In this document: positions 10,612 to 21,968 of the stretch, one piece after another
How positions within the stretch are numbered: position 1 is the stretch's first letter
Layout of the letters: the number at the start of each line of letters is the position of its first letter
Assembly (NCBI GenBank): GCA_964036155.1
Contig: OZ038423.1
Coordinates: 38,269,249 to 38,333,248, forward strand
From: Diploscapter coronatus
Taxonomy: Eukaryota; Nematoda; Chromadorea; Rhabditida; Rhabditidae
DNA: 64,000 nucleotides
Direction of reading: 5' to 3'
Program-made: the position numbers and the translations under genes
The notes under the pieces: generated by a model
The model's input: the letters and a program-made list of their open reading frames with translations, nothing else
Databases searched by the model: none
Told to the model about the DNA's origin: nothing

Positions 10612-13600
10612 CTGCAAATATCGAATTTAGCACGGCAGTTACTATATGACAGAAAGCTTAACTAGAGGACACTTCATCAGTTTTTTTCTTTAATATCCGT
10701 TTATCATCTCATAGTTAAGATCTCCGTCACTTAGTGAAATGCCCTCCGTCCTCCGTCATATAGCTGTCGCCATTTAACACCGATGACAACTCGATTCATT
10801 GTTTCAGTAAGCTATTTTTCTAGTCTTTCGAATTATCATCATCAACTCGAAAGATAAGCCCAAGATAAAGGCAGCCGATTTTGATAGAGATGACGACTAA
10901 CCAACGACATGACTGATATCGGTCGAAAGACGGTAATGGGTATAAATTAACCAAAGCATTTATTGTCGACTCAAAATTGATAAAAATTCTAAATTCCATA
11001 AGCTTTGCCAGAAATAACATTTGTTTTAGCGTCAGATAACCTTGCTGAACTCGTTCTTTATTAGAGTGATTCTAGTGTCTGCTTTAAAGCGACACTTTCA
11101 GAATTTTTGAGTTGCGTGAAATTTCCTCACTTCAGAATATCGCACACTCGTGGCCTATGAATTAAGAAGTGCGCATATTCTTTCTGTGTTGGAAAACTTT
11201 ACTATTTTAAAATGTATACGTGATTCTTCAAGATTTATAATTTCTTATCATATCTTAATCGTACTTATCTCGATTTTTACCTTAAAATAACTTGTGACTT
11301 CTTTAAAAGGGACATTTCATCAATGATAAAGTCTATGAATTGTTTATAACAGGATCTAAATGTGTGTGTTAGATGGAGTGAAAAATAGCAAATTAACTAG
11401 CCGGAAGCGAGATATCTCGACTAGGTTTAGGTAAGTACATATTTGAAAACATGCTCTCCTGAAAAAGGGGGGGTCATCTTGCATTTTACATGACTTACAT
11501 GCACAAAAAATGCTAATGAGCGCTAGCGCGAGAGTAAGGATGAGCAAGAGATGTGTGTGTTAACGCTAATGCTAAGAAATATAATTGAAAATAAAGATAT
11601 CAAAAGACAGAAAGGTTAGAAAATATTATGTTTTAGAGAAGCAAATTACTAGTGGTTTTAGATAGTATTGAAATGGAGATGGGAAAAGATAGCGAGAAAC
11701 GGAAATATTATGAGATTCGTATTTTATTTTCACAACTCTTTTCTCTATGTATTTTCAGATTCACGATCTAATTTTTCATTCCATTCACAGCGCATAATAC
11801 ATCTTGATTATGGAGAATGTTTCAACTCTTCCCATTTTGTTCTAATGATTTCTTTGAATTTCAGATTTCATATACTTTCCTGAATATATTTGTAATTTGC
11901 GATCATTTCTATTCTAACTCTATTCTTCTTCCGATGTTTTTTAGAAGTGACAATGCGGTTTCGAGTTTGGCTTTGTCGAGTTAGTCACTTCATTCATTTT
12001 ATTCGCTTTCTCTCTATCTTTTGTTTCTTTATTTCTCTTTTCACTCATTTTGGACGGCTTTCCGCAAAATTTTCCGATGCCTCTTACAAACACGAAAGAG
12101 AGTTTCGGGGTAGAGCCAGAGAGAAAGAGACTCGGATTTACTATATCTTTTTCTTTTTCTCTAGCCAACTTTTTCTCAAAGAGACTAATTTCAGCCCTTC
12201 TAGTGTTCTAGTGATATATTCTGGATTCATATCAAGGGTACCCCTAACCTTAAGGGGTGAAAATTCGAGCTAACCCTGGGAGATAGGGGATTTTCCGGAC
12301 GCCACCCACTATCAAAATGGTAAGTTTTTCTAAATTTTTGCGGATCTCAAAACGGAAAAAACGCTTCCGAAGGAAGCATCGTTAAATGAGCCATGGAAAT
12401 GGAGGGTCTTCGAAAAAAAAAGCAAGTCTGGAAAGCCATTTATAACACCATTTAGCCACTTTGAAAATGGAAAACTTTTCAACTTTAACTTTCGACATTT
12501 TCAAAAATTCATCAACTTTCACTTTAAAGGTGAAAAAACGAATTTTCTTGCAAAATGTTCAATACGTTTTAATCCGAGCCTCGTCACTTTTCGGGAAGAA
12601 GCAATTTTTCAAAAACGGCGATTTTTGAATGTTTACCTTGAAGGCATCAAACCCATTAACCGACTTCCACAATTATTTTTGCTTTCTAAAGAAAATCCTG
12701 AGAATGGTTCCCATTTTTTGAATTTTTCGAAGACATTTTGTTGAAGGTAAAAATTCTAGAAAGAATCGGATTTTTGACAATTGTTAACGTAGAAAGAATC
12801 CTGACAAAGCCATGAATAATTTATAACGCATAAGGTAGAATTAACACTTCACAAATCTAACGATGTAGCTAGGATACACCATATTTCGTGTTATCCCGCC
12901 ACCAGCTTTTCGGAAGCCATTTAAATTAAAGCCGAACTCTAAATCATATCCGGATTTAAATGCGCATGCTAGATCATATAAATATATTAGAGGTGTGGAG
13001 CGAACTATTTCTAATAAAACTAGATAAGCTGGTTTTTTTTTTAAATGTAGGCTTAGAGTTATGGAGCATCGATTTTAAGTCATACTTTAAATGATACAAT
13101 CTAAAGTTTTCTTCCTTATTATACTCCCAGATAGTTGTATGAATATCTGACTTACATATTATATTTCTTCATATCATGCATATCATAATCTCTTTTCTTC
13201 TGGGACTTCATATATCCTTGTTAATCTCTATCGACTTACATTATTTCATGCATACTACAGCTAGCTGTTATCTGTAGTCATTTCGCCGCCAGTTGATCAG
13301 CGTTGCTTGACAATGTCCCTCATAATAAAGGGATTTCGCGTATTCGTGTTAATCCTGCTTATAGTATTTGACTAATGTTCTGCTGTTTCTGCAGCGCGTT
13401 ACCTATTTTACCTAATTCCCAGACATGGTGTGGCGCAGTTGTGTGGAGCGCTCGCCGTCTTAGCCATCTAACTCTAACTAGCAAAATCAATGAGGGGCGA
13501 GAGTCGCTGCACTCAACGACGACTTGTTAATACTTGTTAACGTGTCTCTCATTCCTCCACCCATTGCTACGCTATTTCTACCATTCCGCGCTAGTTCCGC

Positions 13601-14442
13601 AAATTGCCGCGTTAATTCCGCGCAATTCAGCTCGTATATCCTAGCTAAGGAAGTCGTCTAACACAGAAGCCCCCTCCCACAAACAATCCTTTAAGTGTCT
13701 GTCCAATTATAGGACCTTAGAAATGAGAGTTTTCGATCCTTTCAAAATTTTAGGTCTTTTAACTCTTTGATTTAAGTTATAGTATATTGATGTTAGTTTC
13801 ACAGTACATAGAATTTTTGTATTAATATTTTACGATTTGATAAGCATTTTTCCCTATGATTTTAAGGTGAAATTTGATTTGAAAAATGAATTTTTGTAGG
13901 ATTTCTCTCGATTCTCAAAATTTCTGCCTTCTAATTTGAGAGCTGCTGGCTCTTAATTCGTTATAGAGAAGCGTATGTGTCTCAAATAACCCTGTAGGCG
14001 AAAAGACGCAATGCGAGTAATTATTTTCCCGACCGAAGTTAGAAAAGAAATCCGATGAACTTCGGGCGCGATATTTTTGTTGCGGGATGAAAATTTTTGC
14101 CTAATTTGAGCAGGGTGAATCAATAATGTGCAAAGACCTATTTTAAATCAAGTCGTATTCATTTGAATGATATCATATGAAGTATAATTAAGTCTGGGAC
14201 AATTTACTCGATAAATTCATTAAATTTCGACTTATGTAAATTGATATTGTTGATTGAAGAGAACGTCAATATTCATGAAGAGCAATTAGAAATTGAATGT
14301 TGGAGGAGTGAAATAATGAGTCGCGCAGAAGAGAAACGAGAGACGAATAGCGCAATTTTTGGATATCGACTTTCTCTCCAATCAATAATATAATCAGCTA
14401 TTATTAAATCTTGAACTATACTATGCTAATAATTTATTTCAG
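10612..14442. other. Long stretch without confident gene
   Basis: It probably holds unseen 5' exons of the minus-strand gene ending at 9326 and/or first exons of the plus-strand gene at 14443. ATG at 12317 is followed directly by GTAAGTTTTT, a perfect donor, after CACCCACTATCAAA, and could be an ATG-only first exon. ORFs near 11947-12273 are Ser/Phe-rich and not splice-supported. A MITE lies at 14250-14387. Nothing else is supportable. Confidence 0.4.
14250..14387 (-). repeat. MITE family 1, copy B
   Basis: Reverse-complement copy of the element at 9870-10008. Its right end CTTTCTCTCCAATCAAT is identical to the copy A end over most bases, and it contains TAGCGCAATTTTTGGATATC. It lies about 55 bases before the first exon of the gene at 14443. 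Confidence 0.88.
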
Positions 14443-16204
14443 ATGTTCTATGCATGTCTATCGATATTACTATTATTTGTAATCATGTGCTCCTGCGTTA
14501 CATTGGCCATTATCGATTTGGAAATGTACAATTTCGGACTATACATTGTATTATTATGCATAGTTGGTATGTGTCTTAAATGATTCATTCATTAATATAG
14601 GCAATTAATAAGAGCAGTATCGAAAAAATCTATAAAAACTACCGTGATATGAATTTTCTGAGCCGAAAGTTTGATATCCAACATTTCATTACTAAATCCC
14701 TGCCCAATACATTATGGGCGAACTATTTCTAATTGGCTCAAAATATGCACATTCGTTAAATTTTTGTGGTACTACCTTTACTAATTGTCATTAATATATT
14801 TATATATAGATCATTATTTGTAATATTCAGGTACAATGCTAGCGTGCGCACTATGTATAGCAAACCCTCAGGCGTGCCCGAACCCACAATGGTACACCAA
14901 GTTTTGTCTATTGCTACATGTAAGTATTGGTGTTTTTAAATTTATTTCATTTAGAAAAATTGTCCTCATAGTATATTTAGAATCTTTTTCGTCTAATTAT
15001 TTGAAACTTGAATTCTATATTTCGAAGAAAATGTTTGCTTCTCTCAATCCAAAGCAATCTGAATCTCATTGTCAGTGCGCGAGGTTGCGTGCCCATACAT
15101 AAATGAGAGCTAGCTGTAATTAGGGGGGAATAGGCTGAAAATTCCGACAACTCACAAAATTTCCAGAGAAGCAAATAATGGCTATTTAGCCAACTCGAAA
15201 TACTTCGCAACTTATACGGATAAAAATAGACTTCGTATCGAAAATCAATTATATCTAAAAAAAATATCGAATATTTCACAAGTTATAAGGGATAGGATGT
15301 TAGATGTATATATCAAAAATACGTGCGTATTATTCTCAATGACTGATAACTTGGGACAAAATAGGCGATGCGCAAATTCGAATATGAAATTTATGCATTG
15401 CATAATTTCAAGTAGTCGTCAAAGTCATTCCGTAACTCGATGAAATATCGTCTATTCGCTCGCAAACAACGCGCTAATTTCCGTATATCACAATTTCTTC
15501 ACCTTTATTTTGTCTCAAGTAATCGATCATTGGCAATCAAATCAATTCAGGAAATGTACCCGGTGCCACCAGAGGGTGGATCTCCGAAAATGAATGCGCT
15601 ACGGGCACGGATGCAGGCACACGCACAGAGTTTCGCAACCTCGGAGACCGACGGGCAAAGGTTACCATTGCGGTACTCTACAGTAGTGAAAATGATGCTT
15701 TTAAAACAGAATGTATAGACAAGAGTCCCGAGCTACCGTGGCAATGCTAGCACCAGCCGTGCATATCATGCACCAGGTCTGGCGGGGCATGGCTTGGGTT
15801 ACAGACGGCATAGAAGAGGACGATGAAGATACAAGGACTTATGATAAAATGGAGCAGGTAGATCGTTAAATTAAATTAATTTTTTAATAATGCATTTCAT
15901 ATAAAGATATATCTTTAATGATGAATTATAATTCATAGAGCTTAATGCATACGAGAACTTCGTTTAGATAGAGCTTTAGAATTATTTTCCAAAGCTATTT
16001 TGATTATATTGTATTGCTTTTTCAGGGAGAATCAATAGATACTCAATCCGCTTCAGCGACTATGAAACGTCTATCAACGATAGCCGAGTCGAGCTCCTGT
16101 ATGAAAGAGCTGGTAAGAATTATATATTAGTTTTTCAAATTTAATTTGATATTTAGGACGAAATAAGTAGCGAAATTAACTCGAAAAACGATGTTACACT
16201 ATGA
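14443..16204 (+). CDS. Orphan membrane protein with two or more TM segments
   Basis: Exons 14443-14566, 14831-14919, 15551-15660, 15719-15857, 16026-16112, 16157-16204 (TGA); 198 aa if the ATG at 14443 is the start. The N-terminus is a hydrophobic segment (ACLSILLLFVIMCSCVTLA) followed by a second (FGLYIVLLCIVGTMLACALC). A short loop NPQACPNPQWY, the amphipathic FCLLLH, and a long Ser/Thr/Glu-rich tail follow (EEDDEDTRTYDKMEQ, ATMKRLSTIAESSS). The ATG directly follows an acceptor (TTATTTCAG), so more upstream exons or trans-splicing are both possible. Exon 3 to 4 is phase 2: the donor AAAG|GTTACC keeps the reading frame of the later exons. No family recognised; a nematode-restricted tetraspan-like protein is one possibility. 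Confidence 0.6.
15339..15535 (+). repeat. MITE family 2, copy 2
   Basis: Same orientation and block order as 3268-3466, including GCAAATTCGAATATG, AACTCGATGAA, CAAACAACGCGCTAATTTC and the right end TGTCTCAAGTAATCGATCAT. It ends about 15 bases before the acceptor of exon 15551-15660, just as copy 1 ends shortly before a neurabin exon. Confidence 0.75.
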
Positions 16205-17147
16205 TTTCCTTATCATTATTATCACCATATACCCCTGATCAAAACCGGTTCGCAGTTTCACTAGCAAAAATTATTCATTTTCGTACTGTATTTATTTTAC
16301 GGGTGCTAAATTTGCCTAGAGTCGTCGATTTTGCGACGAAACAATCACTTGTAATGCTTGCTCAAGTAGCTGCTAAAGTATTTTGTTGACTTAAAATAAA
16401 ACAATATTTTATTCATACTTTTAAATGAGATACACTATTACCGATATAATGATATAAGTACAAAATGAAAGATGAGATACCATTTATGATTAGAGCCCAA
16501 ATTATAATTGACTTAAATTCAGAGAAAGAATTACATAGTAATGATCTAAATAGGTTCCTTTTCAATTACAAATAATTGCAACTTATCTTGATTTCATTCT
16601 TTTTACCGTCAAGGTACAAAATTTTTCAGGTATTTTTGTGGCAGTCAGAGAAAATCTCAATATTTAGACGGAGAAGGCTTAGACAATCAGAAAGCGTCGC
16701 TTAAGGTATTTAAAATTTGAAGAAATTTCATAAGCCAATCTTATGCTATGATAGCTAGCGTTTTAAAATTTAAAAGCTTCGATTTTCAAAATCCTGACAG
16801 AAAACTCAGAGATTGAAACTCCAGGTTTCAAATTACAAATTTACAAATCTTACAAAAATGATTAAATATGAGCGGCAGTAGAGGAGAAGTTTCAAGCGAA
16901 TTTAGACTATTTACAAGGCATTTACAAAAGTGATTTTCCTTTCAACTCAAGCATATCTACATTTAGGAATACTTTGAATAGCGACAATTTATAAAATAGC
17001 CATTTTTACAAAATTTACTAGAAAGAGATAACCTTGATTCGAATTTTTTTTACAGCTTAGTTCAAATACGGAATCTTCATGGCTATTTGTATAATCGTCC
17101 GTAAAATACAGTATTTACAAGATGAACAAGAGATGGCGCGCGATATT
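16205..17147. other. Intergenic between convergent 3' ends
   Basis: AT-rich sequence between the orphan membrane gene and the minus-strand LIR-motif gene. No splice-supported ORF. Confidence 0.5.
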
Positions 17148-18304
17148 TTACTCGATGTTGTTGCATTTTCGGTTGTTGTTGACGCCGTTGCAGCATTTGC
17201 CGGCTTTTTTGGATCTCGGCTTGACTTTCGGCTCAGCCGCCACGCGGCACGCGGCAGATGACCGCTTCAGTCGAGTCGATGTGACGGTGTTGTTCGAATT
17301 GACAGAGGCGTGCGTCGTGGTCGCGCCACGCACCAGCGAACCGTTCGTGGAAGAGTTATCGTCGAAGAACTGCAATTTTTCAGCTTTTTTTTTCATTTTT
17401 GGCTAAATGATGCTAAAATAGAGAACGTATCATCTTTTTTTAGAAGTTTTTCTATATCTAATTTTTAGGTGATTTTCACTCTTCTTTTTGACTATCTCCC
17501 ATAGTTGGCCTCCTGTATTATACACGCCCGTAAAGACGCACCGTCTCGTTTCTCTTATTTCTCCCCTTCGCCTACACTCTCTCACCCTAAAATCCGATGT
17601 CTAATACAGACGGGGTGTCGGTGTACCGGCGATGTATAATACAGCAAGCTCTCATAGTCGCTTCCAAAGGAAGTGCGTGAAAATCGCATGAAGGGGGTGT
17701 TTTTTTTAGATGATTTCAAATTTTACCAATTTTTCGAGTTGAAGCCGTTGCGCAGCCTTGGCCTTGGCGCGTTTCAGCTCCTCGTGCTTTCGGATCTCCT
17801 CTGGAGACGGAACGGGCGCGACTGCGGACGCTTTCCGACTCGACGACGCGTACGAGAGTTGGTCGATGTCTCGGATGTCGGGCGTGCAAATCAGCACGGC
17901 CGAATTCCGACCGGATGGGACTTCTGGAACCACTTTTATAAGACTTTTTTCTGGAACAGGACAAAATTTTCTAGAACATGAAGATTTTATTCTAGAATAG
18001 GACTTTCTTCAAATTATAAAGATTTCTTCTTGAACAAGATTGCCTCCTGTAACATGAAAACTTTAAACTAAGCATAATTTTTGCTAGAACATGCGTTTTT
18101 TCCCAGAAAATGAATATTCTGACCTCCCTCCACCAGATACCAATCGTCATCGACCTTTCCAGCCACAGAAGGCTCTCCGATAGGGGATGAATTCTGGAAT
18201 TTTCTGGATCTCAGGGAAAAATCAAGTCGACTTACCTCAGAAGAAGTAAAGGAATCATTCGAGTCCTCGGCTCCGAAAATGTATCCATAGATGTTGGACA
18301 GCAT
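17148..18304 (-). CDS. Small protein with TP53INP/DOR-like LIR motif
   Basis: Four exons on the minus strand: 18236-18304, 18124-18193, 17727-17923, 17148-17369; 185 aa. It begins MLSNIYGYIFGAED; exon 2 has KVDDDWYLVEG, close to the acidic EDDEWILVDF of vertebrate TP53INP1/2, whose W-x-x-V core is an LC3-interacting region. Exon 3 has SPEEIRKHEELKRAKAKAA, a charged helix. The last exon is Ser/Asn/Thr-rich and ends with a basic stretch (KVKPRSKKAGK) and many Asn. In the known family these proteins link autophagy to nuclear receptors. The LIR and short N-terminal hydrophobic start are visible; the second TP53INP conserved block is not obvious. Start ATG follows a TTTTTCAAG acceptor-like site. 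Confidence 0.6.
17512..17643. repeat. MITE family 5, copy 1
   Basis: Inverted ends CTGTATTATACAC and TGTATAATACAG flank a pyrimidine-rich core (TTTCTCTTATTTCTCCCC). A related element lies at 50486-50593. It sits in the intron between the last two exons of the LIR-motif gene. Confidence 0.65.
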
Positions 18305-19443
18305 TGTTCTTGAAAAAGGGGGGAAGAGGTAAGTTGAGAAAACTGAAATTTTCTCTATGAAACTTATAAGTCCCGAAAAATTAGACAATAGTTAAAAAGA
18401 ATTGTAATATTTAGAAAAAAATTATACGGTAGTTAAAAATGAAGCATAATAAATTGGAGATCACTAAAGATCAAGATTTAGATAAGAGAGAGAGAGGGAA
18501 AAGAAAATGAGATGGGATAACAAGCAATGATGCAAACCCAGCGGAAAGACGGGCGCTGCGTGAATGTATGGACCATGAAATATAGTGCATTTTAAGATAG
18601 AGCAGAGAAAAATAGGATTAAGAAATAATATTGATTTTGCGAGTTAGAGAAAGAAGATTTACTGAGATCACATGGAAAGGAAAGAGGTTACGACCTGAAC
18701 ACAGAGGTTAGATGAGAGACCGAGTCAGTTGATGAGAGAATAAGATTGAGAAATGAGGAAATAATATGAGGAGAGAGAAATTAGCATAGAGAGAAAGAGT
18801 ACGGTAATTTGAGAGGGAGAGAGTATCCCAGAAAGGTCTGCGATTGTCCACGACATAGAGTGTGAAAGGCCAGGCAATTTGCCAATAAAAAGATAGAGGG
18901 AAACATAGAGAGTAGAGAGAAAGAAAGGCAGACAAAGAGGAAGAAAGAGTATTAATTAGAGAGAAGAAAGATGAAGAAAGTGCGTAATAGAGGCGTCAGT
19001 CTGATGTAAATCACATGGGTTAGGAGGTCGAGTTTTTTTGTCAATGAAAAATTCGGAAATTCGTTTTTCTTCTTCCATTGTTTTGAAAAGAGGAATATTT
19101 TTAGAGATCAGAATTTTAGATCAAAAACTAAACCTTTTATCTCATTTTTAGATCTAACTTTTTCCTCAATGTCTATTGAACAGATGTTCAGGAAAAAGGT
19201 GAGGTTTTGGTTCTCCGGAAAGAGGAAAGTTTTTGGCAAAATAAATTTTTCTTGCTTTGGGTAAACAAACCTCGAAAATCTTTGAGTAGAAAAAAGCCGA
19301 CAGGCGATGGTAACTGTGAACGCCGTGCAAACATAGCACATAAAAGAATAGGCAAAAAGTAAAATTAAGTTTCGGAAATATACTTGCCCCGATTAAATAT
19401 TGGATGTTTCGATTTTTAGATTGATTTCTAGTAGCAGTTACTA

Positions 19444-19539
19444 AATGACGACCTGACGACCTCTATAGTTAAAGAGAGGGAGAAGGTAGAGTAGGGGGGA
19501 AATAGTGTGGAAAAGAAAGAGATCATCAGGTCGTCATAT
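19444..19539. repeat. MITE family 3, copy 1
   Basis: Ends AATGACGACCTGACGACCT and AGGTCGTCATAT are inverted. The core CTATAGTTAAAGAGAGGG and GGGGAAATAGTGTGGAAAAG resembles 55691-55803 and 21402-21514. Confidence 0.65.
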
Positions 19540-20018
19540 AACTGTTGCATTTTCTAGTTAACGAAAGAGAAATTTGAGAAAGATTGTATACAGAGGAAAC
19601 TTGAATAGAACCGGTAAGTCGAAGGAAAATTTTGAAAGAAGAAAAACCGAAAAAGGCTAAAGAGAGAGAGACGCCGTGTCGTTTAACCCTCATAATAAAA
19701 TGAATTATCACGAACGAATAATAAAAAAACTCGATAAAATCGATTTTTGAAGAATTTTTAGCAAACTTTCGATCTGAAGTTTAAAACTGATGAACTTGAG
19801 ATCTAGAATAAATGTGACCTGAAAATTTAACATCACCTAAACAATATAAAAATCGATTTTAAGAAGGAAAAATGTTGCGGATTGTTTCTATAATTGTCAT
19901 AATTTCTATTAATCAATAATATCTAATAATTCATGTAATAATTTCCCATATAGCCTATGATGATTTAATATATTTACATATGGAGTATGATATTATTAGT
20001 CTAGGGAAAGTATAGATA

Positions 20019-20036
20019 GCTCTCTCTCTCTCTCTG
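20019..20036. repeat. (CT)n microsatellite
   Basis: Eight perfect CT units in gene-free DNA. Confidence 0.85.
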
Positions 20037-21401
20037 TTCACTTTGTGTTAGATAGTCTATGAGATGTAGTCCTATAACTTCTACTAATTATAACTATACT
20101 TACTGATAAAAATATAGTCGCCCTGTTAACCCACAGCATATTACCATTCTTCTTATTATTTGAATATTTTACCACCAAAAATCAGGAACCAATAATCCAA
20201 GACTAAGAAATTATGTGTACTCTGCTATCAATGATTAGAGAACCATCAAAACCCCCTAGTGAGAAATTGATGAATGAATGATAAAAAGATAAGTCAGGAA
20301 AAAAGTGGAATGAGAAAATCGAGCCAGGTCGTGCCCGTCAGAAGACTCGAAAGATAGAAAATAAGAATATACACAAAAAAAATTCGGGAACATAATATTG
20401 CGTCAGAACTGTGCAATAGGAAATGAAAAGCTATGAAAAATTTAGCAGAGACATAGCCTAAGTTTAAACGACTATTAATCTCTTTAGGGGCTATTAAATT
20501 AAAAAAAAAAAAAACATACTTAATAAAAAATTTAAAAATAACCTTCCAGAAAAGAAGTAATTATAAAAGACGGAAAATTGCGCATCAGCCTCTTTTCTTC
20601 ACTCCAACTCCCCTACCCTCTGACATGCCTCCTCGCTTGCCGAAGACATGCGCTTTCTCACGTGATGTATGTATATTTCTACGCTGAAAGAGGGCGGAAC
20701 GTAGAAATCGTGACTCAATAAATTTGGCCGGAGAACTTTGAGACCTATTCCAAACACCAGGCTACATTTTTGCCGAACAAAAATATATGATGTTATTTTC
20801 AGATCGAACGCGTAATTTTGATGATATCATGAAAAAACATGTTGATCTCGAAATTATATGGAATTTTAAAGATGAAAATCAGATCAAACTTTTCTAGTTT
20901 TTTATGAGAAAAATTTTAAAAATAAATATTTTTGTTCTTCCTATAAACGTTCAAAATCGAAGAATCAATATAATAAACGAAGCGTGTTGGAGGAAGAAGG
21001 AGACCCAATACCCTAAGGAAAATAGAGAGCGTATAATAGAGAGACCAGGGAATGAGAAAATAGGACGCAGAAGGAAAGATAGAGAAAAGAGAAGTAGAAA
21101 AGGCACGAAAGCCTCTCTTCAGCAAAGAATAGCGGTCAATATATTGTGTCCGTCAAATTTTAATCTTTCTGAAATTTAAAAAATCTAACACCGGTCATTT
21201 GTTAGAACGAGTTATTTTGCCTAGAAAAATACGTTTCGAGCAATGAAATACCTATGTGTGAGCGAAGTTGGGTCTTCGATGCATAATGGATAGACCCTAT
21301 ATGGAGTTAAAAAATTTTTTACAACGAAAATTGGGTAAAATCTCAACGTCGTGCCTCACTTCAGAATGATCAAATAAACTAGAAAAAATTAGCAATTCAA
21401 A

Positions 21402-21514
21402 AATGACGAGATGGCTAAGGACGTGTGCTATATTTAGAGATAGGCGAGGGTGCGAAAGGAGGAAGAAATAGTGTGGAAAAAGATAGCTCATGTCCTCACG
21501 CGTTATCTCAGCTG
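21402..21514. repeat. MITE family 3, copy 2
   Basis: Inverted ends AATGACGAGATGGCTAAGGA and CTCACGCGTTATCTCAGCTG. It shares GATAGGCGAGGG, GGAATAGTGTGG-like and AGATAGCTCATGTCCTCACG blocks with 55691-55803. Confidence 0.82.
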
Positions 21515-21968
21515 CTAGAAAAATTCGCTTGGTGTCCTGATTAAGATTGCCTTCGCATATTAAAACAATAAACCCATTCAATTTTGTATTTAGATTTTAT
21601 GAATTGTTTTTTTTTCAGGGTTCATCAGATTCTGTACTTTCATGAAATCATTTATTTTCATGATTCTTCGACAACAAAAATAACTATCAATAAAAACCCG
21701 AATTCGCAAGTTCCCATAGCAAAATAATGATACTCGATAATATTTGGTAGAGCTTCAGAGGAATATGTTACCCAGAAAAATGATGATTACGATCAAATCA
21801 TCAGTTCAAATTTGGTAAAGTTCGATGAAATAGGCTACTTGTATTTACAGGCAGATATTAGGAGGGGTAGTTTTGGGCAGAGAGAATAGAGAAAAGTGAA
21901 AAATACCGTCCTGCATTACAGCTGTTTGTAAATACGGGAGGTCATAAAAATAGGTTAGTACTGCAAAA

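Larger units (their letters stand above)
18305..21968. other. Large gene-free, purine-rich interval
   Basis: About 3.7 kb between the promoter side of the LIR-motif gene and the 3' end of eme-1. From 18480 to 18990 the plus strand is GA-rich. A (CT)n tract lies at 20019-20036. MITE-like copies are at 19444-19539 and 21402-21514. ORFs here are low complexity and have no splice context. Confidence 0.55.

Noticed and set aside
11947..12273. Open frame of about 108 codons on plus, with a 75-codon frame opposite
   Set aside because: Composition is Phe/Ser/Leu (plus) or Lys/Glu (minus) of low complexity; no splice partner and no family resemblance.
12317..12319. ATG followed at once by GTAAGT, possible ATG-only first exon of the gene at 14443
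   Set aside because: Plausible, but one codon cannot be supported by sequence alone, and the next exon also begins with ATG. Left as a note rather than a feature.
13433..13520. GC-richer stretch that looked like a tRNA on first pass
   Set aside because: No B-box (GGTTCGAATCC type) and no acceptor-stem pairing at the right distance.
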